A DNA stretch of 64,000 nucleotides from Rhizobium sp. BK313 (GTDB lineage: Bacteria > Pseudomonadota > Alphaproteobacteria > Rhizobiales > Rhizobiaceae). The position numbers were made by a program, and so were the translations under genes. The notes below the pieces were generated by a model that worked only from the letters and a program-made list of their open reading frames with translations, was not told the origin of the DNA and did no database searches. The stretch lies in the NCBI RefSeq assembly GCF_014193655.1, contig NZ_JACHZQ010000005.1, positions 1 to 64,000 of the forward strand. The letters are read 5' to 3'. This document shows, one piece after another, positions 48,807 through 56,462 of this stretch. Position 1 is the stretch's first letter, and every line of letters begins with the position of its first letter.

Positions 48807-49010
48807 ATGTCTACCGTTACTTATATCGCCGCCATCATCGTCATGGGCCTGGTCGTGATCGTCCTCATCCGCGGCCTGTTCAACATGATGAAGGGCGACA
48901 ACCCGAACCTGTCGAACCGCCTGATGCAGCTTCGCGTGCTGTTGCAGGCAATCGCTGTCGTTCTGATCATGCTGACGCTGTGGCTGACCGGCGGCGGCCG
49001 CCCGACCTGA
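48807..49010 (+). CDS. Twin transmembrane (HIG1-like) small protein
   Basis: A 67-residue protein made of two membrane helices (about 4-26 and 42-61) joined by a polar loop, NMMKGDNPNLSNRLMQLRV. This matches the alphaproteobacterial twin-transmembrane proteins related to the HIG1 domain. In mitochondria HIG1 proteins bind respiratory supercomplexes; in bacteria the role is unproven. It is 19 bases after the SDR gene and 13 bases before the adenosyltransferase gene, so it lies in one transcript. Confidence 0.85.
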   Translation: MSTVTYIAAIIVMGLVVIVLIRGLFNMMKGDNPNLSNRLMQLRVLLQAIAVVLIMLTLWLTGGGRPT

Positions 49011-49023
49011 TTGCAGGATCAAG

Positions 49024-49602
49024 ATGGTCAAGCTCAACAAGATCTACACCAAGACCGGCGATGACGGCACGACCGGCCTCGTCTCCGGCCCGCGTCGGCT
49101 GAAGCACGATCTGCGGGTGGAAGCCTATGGCACCATCGACGAAACCAACTCCGCCATCGGCGTCGCGAGGCTGCATGCCACGGGCATGCCCGAACTCGAC
49201 GCCATGCTGATGCACATCCAGAACGACCTTTTCGACCTCGGCGCCGATCTCTCGACGCCGGAAACGGACGAGCCACTCTCTTACGAACCGCTGCGCATCA
49301 TCGACAGCCAGGTCGAGCGCATCGAACATGATATCGACAGGCTCAATGCCGATCTCGAACCATTGAAATCCTTCGTTCTGCCCGCCGGCAGTTCCGCCTC
49401 AGCGCATCTCCATCTCGCCCGCACGATCGCACGACGCGCCGAGCGGCTGATGGTGGCTCTGTCACGCGGCAAGGGAGAGCGGGTGAGCCCGGCGGCACTG
49501 AGATACGTCAACCGTCTCTCGGATTTTCTGTTTGTCGCCGCGCGCCATGCCAATGATCGGGGGCGCGCCGATGTGCTCTGGGTTCCGGGGAAGAATCGAT
49601 AG
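49024..49602 (+). CDS. Corrinoid adenosyltransferase, PduO type
   Basis: A 192-residue enzyme. The ATP-binding N-terminus is KIYTKTGDDGTTGLVSGPRR. The conserved adenosyltransferase core includes YGTIDETNSAIG and, near the end, ARTIARRAERLMVAL. It converts cob(I)alamin or cobinamide to the adenosyl form. No other cobalamin gene or B12 riboswitch is visible nearby. The next genes are etfBA after a 200-base gap. Confidence 0.92.
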   Translation: MVKLNKIYTKTGDDGTTGLVSGPRRLKHDLRVEAYGTIDETNSAIGVARLHATGMPELDAMLMHIQNDLFDLGADLSTPETDEPLSYEPLRIIDSQVERIEHDIDRLNADLEPLKSFVLPAGSSASAHLHLARTIARRAERLMVALSRGKGERVSPAALRYVNRLSDFLFVAARHANDRGRADVLWVPGKNR

Positions 49603-49644
49603 GTGAGTCAAACTATCTCTAGTGGCAGCCGATCATATTGACGT

Positions 49645-49658
49645 TAACGTAAACGTTA
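49645..49658. promoter_or_regulatory. Palindromic operator candidate upstream of etfB
   Basis: TAACGT and ACGTTA form a perfect dyad around AA, inside TTGACGTTAACGTAAACGTT. The look is that of operators for MerR-family regulators of acyl-CoA and branched-chain amino-acid breakdown (LiuR type), as I remember them. It lies about 145 bases before etfB. No regulator gene is nearby. Confidence 0.45.
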
Positions 49659-49802
49659 TTTACAGCCCTAAAGCAATTTGCCTGTCTGCGGCATGGAAGC
49701 GTTGTAATTGGGAAAAAAACGCGTATCCATGTCGCCATTCGACAAACGGAGCGGCGCTGAACAGGCCATGTTCTTTGGGCGCAGTGTTGAAGGAAGGATT
49801 CC

Positions 49803-50552
49803 ATGAAGATTCTCGTCCCCGTGAAGCGGGTTGTTGATTACAACGTCAAGATACGCGTGAAGCCGGATGGTTCGGGCGTTGAGCTTGCGAATGTGAAGAT
49901 GTCGATGAACCCGTTCGACGAGATATCGGTTGAGGAAGCGCTTCGGCTGAAAGAGGCCGGCAAAGCCGAGGAAGTGGTGGTGGTCTCGATCGGTCCGGCC
50001 AAGGCCGAAGAGACGCTGCGCACCGCGCTCGCCATGGGCGCCGACCGCGCAATCCTCGTCGAGACCGACGATCAGGTCGAACCGCTGGCCGTGGCGAAGA
50101 TCCTCAAGGGTGTCGCCGATGCCGAACAGCCGGGTCTGATCATCGTCGGCAAACAGGCGATCGACGACGACAGCAATCAGACCGGTCAGATGCTGGCCGC
50201 CCTTCTCGGCGCGGCGCAGGCGACCTTCGCCTCGAAGATCGAGATCGGCGACGGCAAGGCAACCGTGACCCGCGAAGTCGACGGCGGCCTGCAGACGATC
50301 GAGATCAAACTTCCGGCCGTGGTCACCACCGACCTTCGTCTCAACGAGCCGCGTTATGCCTCGCTGCCGAACATCATGAAGGCGAAGAAGAAGCCGCTCG
50401 ACAAGAAGGCTCCGGCCGATTTCGGCGTCTCGACGACGCCGCGCCTAAAAGTGCTGAAGACGGAAGAGCCAGGCGGCCGCAAGGCGGGCGTCAAGGTCAA
50501 GTCGGTCGCCGAGCTTGTCGAAAAGCTCAAGACCGAAGCCGGCGTGCTCTAG
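49803..50552 (+). CDS. etfB: Electron transfer flavoprotein, beta subunit
   Basis: A 249-residue subunit that binds AMP and forms the ETF heterodimer with EtfA. The N-terminus is MKILVPVKRVVDYNVKIRVK. The signature region GKQAIDDDSNQTGQMLA lies at about 116-132, and the C-terminal arm (AKKKPLDKK) wraps the alpha subunit. ETF takes electrons from acyl-CoA and other flavin dehydrogenases and passes them to ETF:quinone oxidoreductase. GGAAGGA precedes the ATG. etfA follows after 24 bases. Confidence 0.97.
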   Translation: MKILVPVKRVVDYNVKIRVKPDGSGVELANVKMSMNPFDEISVEEALRLKEAGKAEEVVVVSIGPAKAEETLRTALAMGADRAILVETDDQVEPLAVAKILKGVADAEQPGLIIVGKQAIDDDSNQTGQMLAALLGAAQATFASKIEIGDGKATVTREVDGGLQTIEIKLPAVVTTDLRLNEPRYASLPNIMKAKKKPLDKKAPADFGVSTTPRLKVLKTEEPGGRKAGVKVKSVAELVEKLKTEAGVL

Positions 50553-50576
50553 GGACAGGAAAGGGACACAATCATC

Positions 50577-51506
50577 ATGGCCATTCTTCTTCTGGCTGAC
50601 CACGACAGCAACCACCTTTCCGACCAGACCGCCAAGACGTTGACGGCGGCCACGCAGATCGGCGGCGAGGTGCATGTTCTCGTTGCCGGCGCCGGCGCCA
50701 AGGCTGCAGCCGAGCAGGCCGCGAAACTCTCCGGCGTCTCCAAGGTGCTGGTTGCCGAGGATGCGAGCCTTGCCAACAACCTCGCCGAACCGCTTGCCGA
50801 TCTGATCGTTTCGTTGGCCGGCGGCTACGACACCATCCTCACAGCCGCCACCTCGGTCGGTAAAAACGTCATGCCGCGCGTCGCAGCTTTGCTCGATGTT
50901 GCCCAGGTCTCGGAAATCATCGAGGTTGTCTCGCCAGACACCTTCAAGCGCCCGATCTATGCCGGCAACGCCATCCAGACGGTGCAGGCAACCGACGCCA
51001 AGAAGGTGGTCACCGTGCGCACCGCCTCCTTCGCCTCGGCTTCAGAAGGCGGCTCGGCTGCCGTCGAGGCGATCCCGGCGGTGGCCAACCCAGGTCTTTC
51101 GACCTTCGTCAGGGACGCGCTGTCGGCCTCCGACCGTCCGGAATTGACCTCGGCGAAGATCATCATCTCCGGCGGCCGCGCGCTCGGTTCGGCGGAAAAG
51201 TTCCGCGAGGTCATCCTGCCGGTGGCCGACAAGCTCGGCGCCGCCGTTGGCGCCTCACGCGCTGCCGTCGATGCCGGTTACGCGCCGAACGACTGGCAGG
51301 TGGGACAGACCGGCAAGGTCGTCGCCCCGCAACTCTACATCGCCTGCGGCATCTCCGGCGCCATCCAGCACCTCGCCGGCATGAAGGATAGCAAGGTCAT
51401 CGTCGCGATCAACAAGGACGAAGAGGCTCCGATCTTCCAAATCGCCGACTACGGCCTCGTCGCCGACCTCTTCGAGGCGCTCCCAGAACTTGAAAAGGCG
51501 CTGTGA
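50577..51506 (+). CDS. etfA: Electron transfer flavoprotein, alpha subunit
   Basis: A 309-residue subunit with the C-terminal FAD-binding domain: GGRALGSAEKF, then ASRAAVDAGYAPNDWQVGQTG and CGISGAIQHLAGM with VAINKDEEAPIF (given in pieces). This order is the EtfA signature. It forms a dimer with EtfB, encoded just upstream. A strong terminator follows at 51574, so the hydroxyacyl-CoA dehydrogenase gene is at least partly independent. Confidence 0.97.
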   Translation: MAILLLADHDSNHLSDQTAKTLTAATQIGGEVHVLVAGAGAKAAAEQAAKLSGVSKVLVAEDASLANNLAEPLADLIVSLAGGYDTILTAATSVGKNVMPRVAALLDVAQVSEIIEVVSPDTFKRPIYAGNAIQTVQATDAKKVVTVRTASFASASEGGSAAVEAIPAVANPGLSTFVRDALSASDRPELTSAKIIISGGRALGSAEKFREVILPVADKLGAAVGASRAAVDAGYAPNDWQVGQTGKVVAPQLYIACGISGAIQHLAGMKDSKVIVAINKDEEAPIFQIADYGLVADLFEALPELEKAL

Positions 51507-51573
51507 TCGCGCTGTTTGATCTCTTTCGCAGTTGCGAAAGACTGGAAAATTGTCCTTTATGGGGCTATCAATC

Positions 51574-51605
51574 TTGCCGGGCTAGAAATAGTCCGGCAAA
51601 TTTAT
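51574..51605 (+). terminator. Terminator after etfA
   Basis: TTGCCGGGCTA and TAGTCCGGCAA pair over 11 positions (one G-U) around GAAA, followed by ATTTAT. It lies in the 148-base gap between etfA and the hydroxyacyl-CoA dehydrogenase gene. Confidence 0.8.
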
Positions 51606-51654
51606 GACGAAAAGCATGGCGCGCCACCAAGAGCGCGCCGCCGGGGAGTTGGCA

Positions 51655-52533
51655 ATGAGTTCGCTGAAGACGATCGGTATTATCGGCGCGGGCCAGATGG
51701 GCTGCGGTATTGCCCATGTGTCCGCCGTGGCCGGTTACAAGGTTCACATTTACGATCTATCTCAGGATCGTATCGAGAGCGGCCTCGCCACCATCAATGG
51801 CAACCTTGCCCGCCACGTCTCTTCCGGCAAGATGAGCGACGAGGATCGCAAAGCGGCGCTGTCACGCATTACCGGTTCCTCCGATCTCAACGATCTCGCC
51901 CAGGTCGATCTTGCCATCGAGGCCGCGACCGAGGACGAAAGCGTCAAGCGCAAGATCTACGCCCAGGTCTGTCCTATCCTGAAGCCCGAGGCGATGCTCG
52001 CCACCAACACCTCATCGCTGTCGATCACGCGGCTCGCGTCCGCGACCGACCGCCCGGAGCGCTTCATGGGCATTCACTTCATGAACCCGGTGCCTGTGAT
52101 GAAGCTGGTCGAACTGGTGCGCGGCATCGCCACCGAGGAGTCGACCTTCTCCGCCGCCAAGGAATACGTCACCTCGCTGGAAAAGACGATCACGGTGGCC
52201 GAAGACTTTCCGGCCTTCATCGTCAACCGCATCCTGCTGCCGATGATCAATGAGGCTATCTACACGCTCTATGAAGGCGTCGGAACAGTCGATGCCATCG
52301 ACACCGCCATGCGGCTCGGCGCCAACCATCCGATGGGACCGCTGCAGCTTGCCGACTTCATCGGCCTCGATACGTGCCTGTCGATCATGCAAGTGCTGCA
52401 TGACGGCCTGGCGGATTCGAAATACCGCCCCTGCCCGCTGCTGGTGAAATATGTCGAAGCCGGCTGGCTCGGTCGCAAATCCGGCCGCGGCTTCTATGAC
52501 TATCGCGGCGAGACGCCTGTTCCGACACGGTGA
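51655..52533 (+). CDS. 3-hydroxybutyryl-CoA dehydrogenase
   Basis: A 292-residue single-function 3-hydroxyacyl-CoA dehydrogenase. The Rossmann motif is GIIGAGQMGCGIAHV at the N-terminus, the catalytic HFMNPVPVMKLVELVRG lies at about 138-154, and the C-terminal dimerisation domain starts FPAFIVNRILLPMINEA. It oxidises 3-hydroxybutyryl-CoA (or reduces acetoacetyl-CoA) with NAD(P). The neighbouring etfBA genes receive electrons from the acyl-CoA dehydrogenase step of the same pathway. GGGGAG precedes the ATG. The frame upstream to 51604 is not needed. Confidence 0.94.
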   Translation: MSSLKTIGIIGAGQMGCGIAHVSAVAGYKVHIYDLSQDRIESGLATINGNLARHVSSGKMSDEDRKAALSRITGSSDLNDLAQVDLAIEAATEDESVKRKIYAQVCPILKPEAMLATNTSSLSITRLASATDRPERFMGIHFMNPVPVMKLVELVRGIATEESTFSAAKEYVTSLEKTITVAEDFPAFIVNRILLPMINEAIYTLYEGVGTVDAIDTAMRLGANHPMGPLQLADFIGLDTCLSIMQVLHDGLADSKYRPCPLLVKYVEAGWLGRKSGRGFYDYRGETPVPTR

Positions 52534-53211
52534 TCAGACGCCGGTTTTGGCGTCGACGGCAGCCTTGATCAGCTTTTTCGCGTCGTCGCTGTCCCATGCG
52601 GCCGGGCCATTCATGGCCGAGACAAGGCAACCCTTGTCGTCGATCAGCAGCGTCACTGGCAGTCCGAAGGCGAGGCCCTGTTTCTTCAGGGCGTTGAAGA
52701 CGCCCATCGTGCTGTCACGATAGTAGCCGAGCTTGTCGATGCCGTAATCCGTGCGGAAAGCCTTCGGCTTTTCATCGTCGCCGGTGTCGATGTTGACGGC
52801 AACGACCTCGAACTTGTCGTTGCCCATGCTTTTCTCCAGCGCGTTCAGCGCCGGCATTTCCTCGCGGCAGGGCACACACCACGTTGCCCAGACATTCAGC
52901 AGCACGGTCTTGCCGGAAAAATTGCCGATTGATAGCGACTGGCCGTCCGGCCCCTTGAAGGCAACGTTCTGTAGCGAGATCGGCGTCTGCGGCGCAGCCA
53001 TTGCCGCGACCTGACCCGTGGTAAAGGGCGTCAGAGCCGCAGCGCGATCCTTCGCCGTCTCGCACTGTCCAGACGATGCCAATTCACCGATGCCATTGCC
53101 ATACCCCGCCTCCTTCACGTATACCGCTGCCGCACCGGCGACGACCCCGGCGACGGCGGCAAGCAGAACAAGTTTCACGGACGGCAGACCGAACGGCTTC
53201 TTTGCTGTCAT
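52534..53211 (-). CDS. tlpA: TlpA family thiol:disulfide interchange protein
   Basis: A 225-residue membrane-anchored thioredoxin-fold protein. One N-terminal helix (about 13-32) holds it in the inner membrane with the redox domain in the periplasm. The active site is WCVPC in VWATWCVPCREEMPAL (about 110-125). The pattern fits TlpA, which keeps cytochrome oxidase copper-site cysteines reduced, and related CcmG-like reductases. It is convergent with the dehydrogenase gene and divergent from argH, with only 23 bases between the argH and tlpA starts. Confidence 0.93.
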   Translation of the reverse strand: MTAKKPFGLPSVKLVLLAAVAGVVAGAAAVYVKEAGYGNGIGELASSGQCETAKDRAAALTPFTTGQVAAMAAPQTPISLQNVAFKGPDGQSLSIGNFSGKTVLLNVWATWCVPCREEMPALNALEKSMGNDKFEVVAVNIDTGDDEKPKAFRTDYGIDKLGYYRDSTMGVFNALKKQGLAFGLPVTLLIDDKGCLVSAMNGPAAWDSDDAKKLIKAAVDAKTGV

Positions 53212-53234
53212 TTCATTCTCCAGGTAGGCATCTC

Positions 53235-54635
53235 ATGGCTGACGGCACGGACACCAAATCCTCCAACCAGATGTGGGGCGGACGTTTCGCCTCCGGCCCC
53301 GCGGCAATCATGGAGGAGATAAATGCATCGATCGGTTTCGACAAGAAGCTGTTTGCACAGGATATCCGCGGCTCCATCGCCCATGCCACCATGCTCGCCC
53401 ATCAAGGCATCATTTCAACCGAGGATAAAGACAAGATCGTTCACGGGCTGAACACGATCCTGTCAGAGATCGAAGCCGGCAATTTCGAATTTTCCCGTCG
53501 CCTCGAAGACATCCACATGAACGTCGAAGCGCGGCTCGCAGCCCTGATCGGCGCTGCCGCCGGTAGGCTGCACACGGCCCGTTCGCGCAACGACCAGGTG
53601 GCACTGGATTTCCGCCTCTGGGTCAAGGAAGAGCTGCAGAAATGCGAGCAGGCGCTGACCGGTTTGATCGCCGCGTTCCTCGACCGCGCCGAAGAGCACG
53701 CCGAAACTGTCATGCCCGGCTTTACCCACCTGCAGACGGCACAGCCCGTCACCTTCGGCCATCATTGCATGGCCTATGTCGAAATGTTCGGCCGCGACCG
53801 TTCGCGTGTGCGCCACGCCATCGAGCATCTGGACGAATCGCCGATCGGTGCTGCCGCGCTTGCCGGCACCGGCTTCCCGATCGACCGTCACATGACGGCC
53901 AAGGCGCTCGGCTTCCGCGAGCCGACCCGCAATTCGATCGACACCGTCTCCGACCGCGATTTCGCCATCGAGTTTCTCTCTATCGCCGCCATCGCCGGCA
54001 TGCACCTGTCGCGGCTTGCGGAAGAGATCGTCATCTGGTCGACGCCGCAGTTCGGCTTCGTGCGCCTCTCCGACGCCTTCTCGACTGGCTCCTCGATCAT
54101 GCCGCAGAAGAAGAACCCGGATGCGGCCGAGCTGGTGCGCGCCAAGACAGGCCGCATCAACGGCTCGCTGGTGGCACTTCTGACCATCATGAAGGGCCTG
54201 CCGCTCGCCTATTCCAAGGACATGCAGGAAGACAAGGAACAGGTCTTCGACGCTGCCGAGAGCCTGGAACTGGCGATTGCCGCCATGACCGGCATGGTGC
54301 GCGACATGACGATCAATACTGCTCGCATGAAGGCCGCCGCCGGCTCCGGTTATTCGACAGCGACCGACCTTGCCGATTGGTTGGTGCGCGAAGCGGGCCT
54401 TCCCTTCCGCGACGCCCATCACGTCACCGGCCGCGCCGTGGCGCTTGCTGAGAGCAAATCCTGCGATCTCGCCGAACTGTCGCTCGATGAGCTGCAGGCG
54501 ATTCATCCTGCGATCACCGCCAAGATTTTCGACGTTCTGACCGTCGAAGCTTCGGTCGCCAGCCGCAAGAGCTACGGCGGTACGGCGCCTTCGGAAGTGC
54601 GCAAGCAGATCGCCTTCTGGCGCGCCCGCAACTGA
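53235..54635 (+). CDS. argH: Argininosuccinate lyase
   Basis: A 466-residue enzyme of the fumarase/aspartase superfamily that splits argininosuccinate to arginine and fumarate. The start is the MADGTDTKSSNQMWGGRF methionine at 53235. The signature GSSIMPQKKNPD is at about 283-294, and SRNDQVA with HTARSRNDQ (about 117) covers the substrate loop. The frame to 53076 is antisense to tlpA and not used. It is followed by lptM and lysA in the order argH-lptM-lysA common in proteobacteria. Confidence 0.97.
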   Translation: MADGTDTKSSNQMWGGRFASGPAAIMEEINASIGFDKKLFAQDIRGSIAHATMLAHQGIISTEDKDKIVHGLNTILSEIEAGNFEFSRRLEDIHMNVEARLAALIGAAAGRLHTARSRNDQVALDFRLWVKEELQKCEQALTGLIAAFLDRAEEHAETVMPGFTHLQTAQPVTFGHHCMAYVEMFGRDRSRVRHAIEHLDESPIGAAALAGTGFPIDRHMTAKALGFREPTRNSIDTVSDRDFAIEFLSIAAIAGMHLSRLAEEIVIWSTPQFGFVRLSDAFSTGSSIMPQKKNPDAAELVRAKTGRINGSLVALLTIMKGLPLAYSKDMQEDKEQVFDAAESLELAIAAMTGMVRDMTINTARMKAAAGSGYSTATDLADWLVREAGLPFRDAHHVTGRAVALAESKSCDLAELSLDELQAIHPAITAKIFDVLTVEASVASRKSYGGTAPSEVRKQIAFWRARN

Positions 54636-54735
54636 GCAAATCGCCGAAAACCACAACCTAACAATCAGGGTGCACAAGGCGCGGAAACTTCGCTATGAAG
54701 GACTGCTTCCGCGTTTGCCGCCCAAGAGGATTTCG

Positions 54736-54930
54736 ATGCAGATCAACATGCCGCACATCATCCGCCTGACCGTCGTGCTTTCGGTCATCGGCCTTGCCGT
54801 CGTCGGATGTGGGCGCAAAGGCGATCTCGATCCGCCGAGTGCAGCAGCGACCAAAGGCGGCGACGTCTCGAAGCCGACAAAACAGCCGGGCACGGAAGAC
54901 AAGAAGTTCTTCCTCGATCCACTTCTTTAA
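54736..54930 (+). CDS. lptM: LptM (YifL-type) lipoprotein
   Basis: A 64-residue lipoprotein. The hydrophobic leader ends with the lipobox VVGC, so the mature protein begins CGRKGDLDPP, the LptM hallmark. LptM helps the LptD-LptE translocon mature in E. coli; this is inferred here from the motif and its place before lysA. An internal ATG at 54748 is an alternative start. It lies 10 bases before the GTG start of lysA, so the two are probably co-translated. Confidence 0.88.
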   Translation: MQINMPHIIRLTVVLSVIGLAVVGCGRKGDLDPPSAAATKGGDVSKPTKQPGTEDKKFFLDPLL

Positions 54931-54940
54931 GGCCTCGACC

Positions 54941-56212
54941 GTGAACCATTTTCAGTACCGCGACGGCATTCTCTACGCCGAGAATGTTCCCGTTCCCGAG
55001 ATCGCCAAGGCGGTCGGCACGCCATTTTACGTTTATTCGACAGCAACGCTCGAGCGCCACTACCGCGTCTTCTCCGAAGCCTTCGGCGATGTCGACGCTA
55101 TGGTCTGCTATGCGATGAAGGCCAACTCCAATCAGGCGGTGCTGAAGACGCTCGGCCGGCTCGGCGCCGGTGTCGATGTCGTTTCCGTCGGCGAACTGCA
55201 TCGCGCCCTGGCTGCCGGTATTCCGGCAAGCCGTATCATGTTCTCCGGTGTCGGCAAGACAGCGCAGGAAATGGATGCCGCACTCGAAGCCGGCATCTAC
55301 TGTTTCAACGTCGAATCCGAGCCGGAACTGGAAGTGTTGAACCAGCGCGCCCTCCGCGCCGGCAAGATCGCTCCGGTCTCTTTCCGCATCAATCCCGACG
55401 TCGATGCCCGCACGCATGCGAAGATTTCGACCGGCAAGAAGGAAAACAAGTTCGGCATCTCGTGGGAGCGCGCCCGCGCCGTCTATGGCCGTGCCGCCAG
55501 TCTGCCGGGCATCAAGGTCACCGGCATCGACATGCATATCGGCAGCCAGATCACGGAGCTGCAGCCCTTCGAAGACGCCTTCAAGTTGCTGCGCGACCTC
55601 GTCGAGACACTGCGCGGCGACGGCCATGACATTCATCATGTCGATATCGGTGGCGGCCTCGGCATTCCCTACCGCGACGACAACAATCCGCCGCCGCTGC
55701 CGGACGCCTATGCCCACATCGTCAAGAACCAGTTGCGCGGCCTGAATTGCAAGATCGTCACCGAGCCAGGACGCCTGATTGTTGGCAATGCCGGCATCCT
55801 CGTGACCGAAGTAATTTATGTGAAAGACGGAGGCCATAAGACCTTCGTCGTTGTCGACGCCGCCATGAACGACCTGATCCGCCCGACGCTTTACGAGGCC
55901 TATCACGAAATTCGCGCAGTCGAGATCACCGCTGCCAATGCCCCGCGCATCAAGGCCGACGTCGTCGGCCCGGTCTGCGAGACCGGCGATTACTTGGCTC
56001 TCGACCGTGAAATGGCGATGCCGAAGCCCGGCGATCTGCTGGCTATCAGCTCCGGCGGCGCTTACGGTGCGGTACAGGCCGGCACTTATAATAGCCGGCT
56101 TCTGGTGCCCGAAGTGCTGGTCAAGGGCAGCGATTTCCACGTCATTCGCCCGCGCAAGACCTATGAAGAGCTGATCGGCCTCGATTCGATTCCGGCTTGG
56201 CTCGGCGCTTAA
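54941..56212 (+). CDS. lysA: Diaminopimelate decarboxylase
   Basis: A 423-residue PLP enzyme that makes lysine from meso-diaminopimelate. The start is GTG at 54941 (encoding NHFQYRDG next), since no ATG gives a normal length; upstream in-frame ATGs would overlap lptM. The PLP lysine is in YAMKANSNQAVL, the glycine-rich phosphate loop is GGGLGIPY, and the substrate cysteine is in CETGDYL. lysC, the first enzyme of the pathway, is at 11.6 kb. Confidence 0.96.
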   Translation: MNHFQYRDGILYAENVPVPEIAKAVGTPFYVYSTATLERHYRVFSEAFGDVDAMVCYAMKANSNQAVLKTLGRLGAGVDVVSVGELHRALAAGIPASRIMFSGVGKTAQEMDAALEAGIYCFNVESEPELEVLNQRALRAGKIAPVSFRINPDVDARTHAKISTGKKENKFGISWERARAVYGRAASLPGIKVTGIDMHIGSQITELQPFEDAFKLLRDLVETLRGDGHDIHHVDIGGGLGIPYRDDNNPPPLPDAYAHIVKNQLRGLNCKIVTEPGRLIVGNAGILVTEVIYVKDGGHKTFVVVDAAMNDLIRPTLYEAYHEIRAVEITAANAPRIKADVVGPVCETGDYLALDREMAMPKPGDLLAISSGGAYGAVQAGTYNSRLLVPEVLVKGSDFHVIRPRKTYEELIGLDSIPAWLGA

Positions 56213-56215
56213 TTT

Positions 56216-56236
56216 CGAAAATCGGACTGATTTTCG
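56216..56236. terminator. Perfect hairpin after lysA
   Basis: CGAAAATC and GATTTTCG pair fully around GGACT, starting four bases past the lysA stop. The following sequence has only a short T-run, so termination strength is uncertain. It could be an RNA 3'-end processing stop. Confidence 0.5.
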
Positions 56237-56462
56237 GATAGACTTTATCGGTCACGCCCAATCGAAGAGCTTGATCACGTTTCGGCGAAATCCGATGAAA
56301 AAGTGGCCTTTGCTGCCGCCTGCCCTCGTCTTCGCCACAAAGAATGTTATCTTCTTATGAAAGGCGTCTCGCCGGGCGCCGTGATTGCGGGCGTATGGGA
56401 CGCCCTATCATTTCCAACGGGCAGATAGCCATCAACGTCAGATCGGGGAGAAAACCGGACCG

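Noticed and set aside
48788..49023. Cobalamin riboswitch before the adenosyltransferase gene
   Set aside because: The gene is 13 bases after the previous stop, with no room for the B12 box fold, and no B12-box sequence is seen.
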